Source: Caprella mutica
Taxonomy: Eukaryota; Arthropoda; Malacostraca; Amphipoda; Caprellidae
Direction of reading: 5' to 3'
DNA: 64,000 nt
Assembly (NCBI GenBank): GCA_947561585.1
Contig: CANNZV010004630.1
Span: 29,335 to 93,334 of the forward strand
Shown piece by piece: positions 56,617 to 64,000 of the stretch. The stretch's first letter is position 1, and every line of letters starts with the position of its first letter. Made by a program: the position numbers and the translations under genes. Below the pieces are notes generated by a model. The model was not told where the DNA came from. It ran no database searches and saw only the letters and a program-made list of their open reading frames with translations.

Positions 56617-58500
56617 TAGCTGCTTTGAAGCCAACTTGGAGTCATTGTCAAATGATCCGTGTAAATACCAGAGTGGTTACATTTATTCATAACTAAAATT
56701 AAATCATTTTTATTGAACTTTATTTCATTATCCTGTTCCATATTGTGTAACTAATATATGTATAATTGAAAGGTAAAGTGTGATGTAATTTTCTAACTTT
56801 ATTCAAAATTTGGCCATTTTAATTCTTTCTATTTTTGAGTTGTAATAATCATCTTCAGTGAAAGAGAATTTTTATTTGATTTTTTTTATCAAGAAAATAT
56901 TGAACTTGAAAAAAATTAAACTATTGCTCTGATAAGATAAAAATATAAAATTAGATTAACCTTCAATATTGGCACTTTGTTTTAATTCTGCATATGTTTC
57001 TGTAATAAATGATGGTGAAGTGGTGAACATTTTTCATTTAGATAAAGATTCTAGGAATTATGTTTAAAATAATTGTTCTCCCACGACCATAAAATATTTC
57101 AGCTGCACCTAGTTAATATGTAGAAAATATATATTGTATATTACCATGTGAAGACAATTTTAGAGGTGTGCAACTTTAATAGCTACGCTTAAAAATTGCG
57201 AAGCTAAAATATTATTACGGTGCCTCTGAAATTTCGGATATCTTAAAAATATGCAGCGCACATTTTTGGTAACAAAATTGTGGTCTGAAAAGATGTTTCT
57301 TCTAAATTGAGAAAAATAAAAGCAATGGGTAATAAAATCTGAGTTTTTTGACTAAAATGTTTTTTCATCTTTAATATGACTTGTCATTCGTTATGAAATT
57401 GTATTTTTGGCCAAATTTTATTAGTCCTCTTCTAAGACATGAAAGGTTAACTAATTAACTGCTTCGGTAACTATTGGAATTTGTGGTAGCTACGTTTTAG
57501 AATCTACTTTGGTATCATGAGATTCATTTGTTTTAATGTGCTATATTCTGAGGTGCGTCCTTTGGGTTCCTGAACTGTTGTAATTTGGAGTGTTTCAATT
57601 TTAGGCTCTTTTCTTTACTTGCAATGCTACTTGTAGTTTCTTTATTGTTAGACGATTTTCATCAGCACTAGTGTGAAGCCCTCAATGGAAGGTTGTATAG
57701 GATCACGGCGCTTGCTCTTTACCTGAGGTGTAGTATTATTTTTGGCAATGCTGACTACATTTTCTCCACCAATTTGAGGACTTCTCCAGAAAAAAAAATT
57801 ACCGGCTTCAATATTTTTATTAATTTCTCAAAGATGTGCGACACTGATATCTAAATGAACTGTCAAATTACAAATAAGTAGAATATCTTTTTCAAAGCTG
57901 CTATACAGACTAAAAGAATTTATTTATCTGGTCATAGTGATTCAAATGAAAGATTTCGTGCGAAAAATAGGTTTGAAAAGATCTGCCGCAAATTTATTAT
58001 AGCAAGCGTTACTGAATCACTTGGAAATAATCGACAGAATGCTAGTTAGGTATATCTTAAGTTCTCGAGTAAATAATTGTCCAACGTAACAACCTACAAT
58101 GTAGAATCAGGAGTGAAGTAGAGTGGTGAGAGTAGTTTCATTGTGATATATTATTCACTTTTCTTCCACGTGAATAAAATATTTTATTTCATCGTTCAAC
58201 TGATTGTTATATTAAAGCTTTGTTATTAAAGATTTGCAATTGACACAATATCTTTGTGTACGTGTTAAATATAATTTTAAAAGTGTTTAAATCAATAGTA
58301 TTTCAAAAAATGGGTACACTGTTGTTTTGAAAAGAACAAGAATCCTGGAAATGAATTTAAGACTAGGGTAACTATCGTGTTATTTCAGGGTAAGTGTGTG
58401 GTATCACTCTGTGTCCTTGATATCTCTGTACAGTCCGTTTCTCGATACAGTCTGCAAACAACTCATCGTAAATTTACCCTTTGTCAATTGTGAGAGAATT
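56617..58500. other. intergenic between COX6C and the ester hydrolase gene
   Basis: AT-rich. COX6C 3' UTR at the left; 5' flank of the next gene at the right, with a possible splice acceptor TATTTCAG ending at 58388 that could begin the coding exon. No other feature. Confidence 0.4.
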
Positions 58501-59427
58501 ATGTCTCTTCCTGTTGAAACTAGGGCTTTGCATACCCCTTCTTTGGAGGAAGTGGCAGATATTATAAGGAAAGGTATTGCCAAAAACTTCCAAACTGTTG
58601 ACGTTGCAGTAGTCGAATGTCCAGATTTATCTTCTGCTCCGTTCAATCTTCCTGCTAAAGGTATATGTGGATCGCCAAGGATTGCAGATGTCGGAGGTCC
58701 ACCCTATTTGTTACCTCTTGTGGATAACACTAAGATCTACGATTTTTCCCAATTGTCTGAACTGAGCGGACTACCCGATGCCTTTGTATTAGGTGCTGGA
58801 GCAGGACCTTTCAACCATGTTGGCGTCAACTCTGAGATGATGCCAAATTTGGTCACTGGAAGTAAGGCTTCCAATAATTCCCGGATTTGTAAAATAGTAA
58901 ATGGTTCTCCTCAACTCGAGAAATTGCCTGAAGATCAAGGACAGTGCGGCTTGATGGTGAACATGTATGCGAGTCAAGGACTGCCCGGTAAAATCATCCG
59001 GGTGAGGGCGAAGAAGCGTATTTCTTCGGATAACTTCGTTACAAGCATTCGGAAGGCCTTAGAGAATAACTATCAAGACCAAATTGTGGGTCTTGGAGGA
59101 GTTTTTCGTGTTTTGAAAGGTGACGTGAAGTGCCACGTAATGCCTGCATTCTCTACGTGCCCTTTGAACTCTGAAGATGAACTGAACAAATGGCTGAAGT
59201 TTTTCAACTTCTCTGCCCCGATGATGTTCTTCTCTGTCCTTGTTTCGAGAGACCCTGGGATGGACCTTCGTGTGGAGCACTCTCACGGTTATGGTGAAAC
59301 CTATGGAGGCCATTACCATTACGACATCACTCCAGATGAGGTGGAATACGAGGGACTGTTCCATGTGGCCGAAACTCTCTATCGCATTGACAAACCTAAG
59401 GAAGCGCTAGTTTTTGGAAAAGATTGA
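58501..59427 (+). CDS. ester hydrolase C11orf54/PTD012 homologue (DUF1907)
   Basis: Single exon, 308 aa; the human protein is 315 aa. Characteristic stretches are CGSPRIADVGGPPYLLPLVD near residue 55, DAFVLGAGAGPFNHVGVNSE, and the C-terminal histidine cluster HSHGYGETYGGHYHYDITPD with His260, 262, 271 and 273, the region that binds zinc in human PTD012. The family has esterase activity on model substrates; the natural substrate is unknown. The start at 58501 (ATTATGTCTC) gives the family length. The frame is open upstream, but only with a non-ATG start. A noncoding 5' exon is possible. Confidence 0.92.
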   Translation: MSLPVETRALHTPSLEEVADIIRKGIAKNFQTVDVAVVECPDLSSAPFNLPAKGICGSPRIADVGGPPYLLPLVDNTKIYDFSQLSELSGLPDAFVLGAGAGPFNHVGVNSEMMPNLVTGSKASNNSRICKIVNGSPQLEKLPEDQGQCGLMVNMYASQGLPGKIIRVRAKKRISSDNFVTSIRKALENNYQDQIVGLGGVFRVLKGDVKCHVMPAFSTCPLNSEDELNKWLKFFNFSAPMMFFSVLVSRDPGMDLRVEHSHGYGETYGGHYHYDITPDEVEYEGLFHVAETLYRIDKPKEALVFGKD

Positions 59428-60230
59428 AAAATACACGAATATATTTTCCAATCAGCATTTTATTTCCCTGACGTTTTATTTCATTTGCTAAAGAGTTATA
59501 TGATTAATTGTAATTAATTGAGTATCAGGTCACTTGTACTTACCAATGAACTGAATAACAAAAGATAGCTTATCTGATAGCATCAGCTGACTGTTGCTAC
59601 CTTGAGTGTTTAGGTTGTTAGATAATCATAGTACAGTACAATGAATTGAAGAACCAGAAAGAGTCTGAATACCGAATGCGCTTTGCACTTAGAAAAACTC
59701 GTATAGTATTCTAAATCTGGTGAAGCTTTAAATAAGAATTAATGTCACATCACACTTTTTCAATAATAATTTTGTTTCGAGAAGGATAATGTCATTTTCC
59801 CCAAGAATTATTGTTTATTTGAAGAGTTCAAAATTATTCATGTAATGATATTAAAATATTAGGTGCTAACAATACGAAGGTAGGTAACTGCGTAGGTCAT
59901 TAATATCTATGCGAGTAGATTGCGATTGATGACGTCACGAGGTACGGTACAAAGTGTAAAAGAAATTAACGACTAATCTGTAAAAATAATTTTATTATAG
60001 TCTATGTATATGTGTTCCGCGCAATCAGCCGATTTTGCACATCTCTAAAATGTGCTGCACTTTTTTATTATCGAAAATGCACAGCGCATTCTCACATGTA
60101 ATTTTATGGAATTTTTTATTCAATTTAAAACTATATTTTTACATTAAAAACAACGGGAAAACAAATAAGGTTAATACCAAAGGTTTGGTTGATATCTCAG
60201 TAGAAATATCAGTTTTCTTCAAGTAACTAA
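59428..60230. other. intergenic with partial repeats
   Basis: No gene. The stretch near 60005-60100 (TGCACATCTCTAAAATGTGC, AATGCACAGCGCATTC) recurs reversed near 60735-60800 (AACGCTTAGCGCATTC, GATTGTGCAAATC), so the Helitron-like copy may sit inside a larger inverted-repeat element. Confidence 0.4.
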
Positions 60231-60571
60231 CTCAGGCTTAATTACCTTCGTAGAATGAGGGAAGATCATATTTTCATCGGACTTCATTTATTTATTTATC
60301 ATCTTGTTATTCGCTTAACTGAAAAAGTGTTCAACCAAATTGCCTGAAATTTGGTGAAACGATTGATCCATGTCCAGTGACCTGCCGGTAGAATTTTGGG
60401 AGCGACCTGGTCAAAGGTCATGGTCATTTATAACTCAAAGTATTGTACCATATTGCATGAAACTTGGTGGGACGATTGGTTATTATCCAGTTAGCAGTTA
60501 ATTAAATTTTGGGAGAGAACGGGTCAAAGCGGAGGCGAAGGTATGCGCTCTACCGAGTGCACATAATCTAG
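60231..60571 (+). mobile_element. non-autonomous Helitron-like element, second copy
   Basis: Matches 24440-24901 (AAAGTGTTCAACCAAATTGC, GAATTTTGGGAGCGACC) and ends with the hairpin TGCGCTCTACCGAGTGCA, then CATAATCTAG before T. Shorter than copy 1 by an internal deletion. Confidence 0.6.
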
Positions 60572-61518
60572 TTACCAATATATTAGCAAGTTATTATGTA
60601 TAGCTTTAACTATCATATTTTGATGAAATGGACCAATTGAATGCATAAATAATTGATTATCTACTCCATCACTGCTGGTACTGTTTCATACCCTTTACCT
60701 GCCTTGCACACTCGAGACAGTATAGCTTTTTCATTGATCTTAAAAACGCTTAGCGCATTCTTGAGATTGTGCAAATCGGAAAACATATATGTACACATAT
60801 GAGTGTAGATGTAATACTATTATCGACATTGAATCAATGTTTTTATACCTGTAGAATTTCTATTGAAACTATAGATATGCGTGTACGATGACAATTCCTC
60901 TTGTAAATACTTTTGCAACAATAACTTTATTTAAAGTTGTTTGAATTTGCAACTGTGAAGTAATATACACAATCGTGCAAATGTACTTTGCACTCACAAC
61001 TGAATATGATTTTTATTACTTACCAATATTCCATATAAATATGAAATCAACGTGCAATTAACCCCTTAGTAAATTACGTCTTATATATTACATAATTCTT
61101 TTTTGTATAGAAATAATCATTTCAGTCTAAAACCATTACAGCAGATTAGCAGTGACGCATATCAATTATCCTATATTTAGGTGAAATCTTTTTCCAGCTC
61201 ATGGATGCAGAAAAGCTACTTAACAATCATTGCATTAGATAATAATGCAAGTAATGACCAGGAGAGAAAAGGAATGAGTATAATAATTTGAAAGAGTAAA
61301 GCTTGTGGATGTAATAAAGCTACTTTGTGCTCTTTATAATTCAGGTTTGATGGGGACAATGCCAGGTGTGCCTTTTTCTTAACCTTTATTGTGTTAGGTA
61401 TATCTTAAATTTACTTTTTTGAAGTTTTGGTCTTATTTTCTAATATATAAATTCGAGTATAAAATATTATTTTAATAAAAAACAATAGTAGATGATTATA
61501 TTAAGTTGGTCAGGAGAA
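60572..61518. other. intergenic, nothing recognised
   Basis: AT-rich, no gene. Confidence 0.4.
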
Positions 61519-61720
61519 TACATTTGCAATTAGAACGCATACCTTCGCCACCGCTTATAAATGACAATGATCATTCAATAATCCTTGGATTAAAAATGAC
61601 CTTGACCTTTGACCCGTTCGCTCCCAAAATCGAATAAACTGGTAACTGGATAATGGCCAATCGTCCCACCAAATCGCAGGCAATTTTGTTGACTGTTTTT
61701 TGCGTTGTTCGAATAACAAT
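61519..61720 (-). mobile_element. degraded Helitron-like copy
   Basis: Reverse complement contains GGCGAAGGTATGCGTTCTAA, CGGGTCAAAGGTCAAGGTC and GGTGGGACGATTGGCC, which match the two better copies. The terminal CTAG is not preserved. Confidence 0.5.
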
Positions 61721-62512
61721 ATTAGAAATATATAAGCGCCGACTAAAACATACCATTCCGCAATTTATGGAGTTAATTAATTATTTCGATATTAGATATA
61801 GTTTTGAATTTCATAATTTAAAGAAATGAAAGAAATGACTTAAATTAGTAATTTTTTTATTCCATTAAAAATTTCAATAGAATCCTATCGTAAAATAACA
61901 CAGTGTCAAGAATTACAGTCGGGAATTTATGTCCGACGAAAAATGCAATTAAAAATTGCATTTTTTTCAAATTGTAGAATAATGATCTTTCTATCATAAA
62001 TAATATAGTTGACAACCATATTCTCGCTATAGTTTAACAGACTACATTATGTACAGTATATGTAGCATTAGTTTACCTCTATACCAATATATATAGAGTG
62101 ACACGATTATTAACTGTACAATTATTGTAATTATATAATGTTTACTAAAAAAACAGTTGACGCCAACATAGGAAGTGAGGCGGAGATTTAAAGGTCAAAT
62201 CACACAGACTTTGGTGAAAAATTGTGGTGGAGCATTTGAAATGGGTATAGTTATATTATTATGGTTATATTATTATACAATATGGGATATATTGGAAGGT
62301 AATCTAACTACAATGTATTAATTTGTACTGAATTTAAATAAATTGTATATTTAAATTTCTGAAGTTGGTGTTAAATGTCTCTTAAAATTTTAATTATGAT
62401 TTTGGTATTTAATATTGGAATAAAACAATCTTAACAAACGAGAACATTATAATATTTTCCAATACATTAATTAGTCTACTTTGATTACAAAATTATTACA
62501 ATTACAAGTACT
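61721..62512. other. intergenic, nothing recognised
   Basis: AT-rich flank of the terminal satellite array. Confidence 0.4.
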
Positions 62513-64000
62513 ATGAGAGAAAAGAGTCACTGTGATGATGTACTATCAGAGAAAAGAGTCACTGTGATGATGTACTATCAGAGAAAAGAGTCAATGTGAT
62601 GATGTACTATCAGAGAAAAGAGTCACTGTGATGATGTACTATCAGAGAAAAGAGTCACTGTGATGATGTACTATCAGAGAAAAGAGTCACTGTGATGATG
62701 TACTATCAGAGAAAAGAGTCACTGTGATGATGTACTATCAGAGAAAACAGTCACTGTGATGATGTACTATCAGAGAAAAGAGTCACTGTGATGATGTACT
62801 ATCAGAGAAAAGAGTCACTGTGATGATGTACTATCAGAGAAAAGAGTCACTGTGATGATGTACTATCAGAGAAAAGAGTCACTGTGATGATGTACTATCA
62901 CAGAAACGAGTCACTGTGATGATGTACTATCAGAGAAAAGAGTCATTGTGATGATGTACTATCAGAGAAAAGAGTCATTGTGATGATGTAGTATCAGAGA
63001 AAAGAGTCATTGTGATGATGTACTATCAGAGAAAAGAGTCACTGTGATGATGTACTATCAGAGAAAAGAGTCACTGTGATGATGTACTATCAGAGAAAAG
63101 AGTCACTGTGATGATGTACTATCAGAGAAAAGAGTCATTGTGATGATGTACTGTCAGAGAAAAGAGTCACTGTGATGATGTACTATCAGAGGAAAGAGTC
63201 ATTGTGATGATGTACTATCAGAGAAAAGAGTCACTGTGATGATGTACTATCAGAGAAAAGAGTCACTGTGATGATGTACTATCAGAGAAAAGAGTCACTG
63301 TGATGATGTACTATCAGAGAAAAGAGTCACTGTGATGATGTACTATCAGAGAAAAGAGTCACTGTGATGATGTACTATCAGAGAAAAGAGTCACTGTGAT
63401 GATGTACTATCAGAGAAAAGAGTCACTGTGATGATGTACTATCAGAGAAACGAGTCACTGTGATGATGTACTATCAGAGAAAAGAGTCACTGTGATGATG
63501 TACTATCAGAGAAAAGAGTCACTGTGATGATGTACTATCAGAGAAAAGAGTCACTGTGATGATGTACTATCAGAGAAAAGAGTCATTGTGATGATGTACT
63601 GTCAGAGAAAAGAGTCACTGTGATGATGTACTATCAGAGAAAAGAGTCATTGTGATGATGTACTATCAGAGAAAAGAGTCACTGTGATGATGTACTATCA
63701 GAGAAAAGAGTCACTGTGATGATGTACTATCAGAGAAAAGAGTCACTGTGATGATGTACTATCAGAGAAACGAGTCACTGTGATGATGTACTATCAGAGA
63801 AAAGAGTCACTGTGATGATGTACTATCAGAGAAAACAGTCACTGTGATGATGTACTATCAGAGAAAAGAGTCACTGTGATGATGTACTATCAGAGAAAAG
63901 AGTCACTGTGATGATGTACTATCAGAGAAAAGAGTCACTGTGATGATGTACTATCAGAGAAAAGAGTCACTGTGATGATGTACTATCACAGAAACGAGTC
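62513..64000. repeat. 32-bp satellite array (AGAGAAAAGAGTCACTGTGA...), over 46 copies, continues out of window
   Basis: Near-identical 32-bp units. Rare variants recur at fixed offsets: GAAAACAG at 62743 and 63831, and CAGAAACGAG at 62901 and 63989, both exactly 1088 bp (34 units) apart. A pair of ACTGTC variants is 448 bp (14 units) apart. So blocks of units have been duplicated. Confidence 0.96.

Noticed and set aside
62513..64000. CRISPR-like array of 32-bp units
   Set aside because: Units are directly abutting with no spacers, and the DNA is eukaryotic.

Overview
The window is nuclear DNA of an arthropod, most likely an insect and possibly a hemipteran. It is AT-rich, has spliced genes with GT-AG introns, and is packed with transposable elements and minisatellites. 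The main clues are an insect-style BTB/C2H2 zinc-finger gene, a COX6C gene, a BAG1-like gene, and Ty3/gypsy, copia, pogo, mariner, piggyBac-like and Helitron relics. The species cannot be fixed from the sequence. There are two assembly gaps (6599-6622 and 44695-45228).

Host genes supported by reading frame plus splice sites: the first coding exon of a METTL2/6/8-type tRNA m3C methyltransferase (14-246, minus, leaves the window); a two-exon secreted protein with 29 near-identical 16-residue repeats, each ending in RKRR (9527-11568, minus); a five-exon BTB-zinc-finger regulator of 440 aa (29793-32090, minus); a five-exon ubiquitin-like/BAG co-chaperone of 233 aa (39911-41550, minus); COX6C of 75 aa in two exons (55874-56616, plus); and an intronless 308-aa DUF1907/C11orf54-type ester hydrolase (58501-59427, plus). 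They are unrelated and do not form an operon or pathway.

Mobile DNA dominates the rest. A gypsy element with 354-bp LTRs and an AAAT target duplication lies at 12665-17465. A gutted copia-type element with a CATAC duplication (18675-22330) carries a dead copy of the 3' end of a host RNA-binding-protein cDNA fused behind a few gag-like codons. Two hAT-like non-autonomous elements have 8-bp duplications (26118-26967, 35982-37599). A pair of foldback-like elements lies in inverted orientation (7123-7981, 23459-24356), and two Helitron 3' ends match each other (to 24901 and to 60571).

The flanks (0.4-5 kb, 42.5-55.6 kb) hold a dense group of roughly 180-260-bp MITEs. They begin CCA and end TGG, make exact or near-exact 8-bp target duplications, and mostly share a small core around CATAGGAATTAATT. 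Their remaining sequence falls into families, each built from repeats of its own short word. At 47407-52768 four elements sit inside one another: MITE, piggyBac-like MITE, MITE, pogo element. The pogo transposase ends in a PHD-type zinc finger and has two in-frame stops.

The best candidate for an undescribed system is the repeat precursor at 9527-11568. It combines a signal peptide, 31 RKRR sites, a glycosylation sequon in every repeat and S-x-E phosphorylation motifs. It looks like a polypeptide cut into about 30 copies of a 12-residue secreted peptide. The CCA...TGG MITE group with its shared core is the second.
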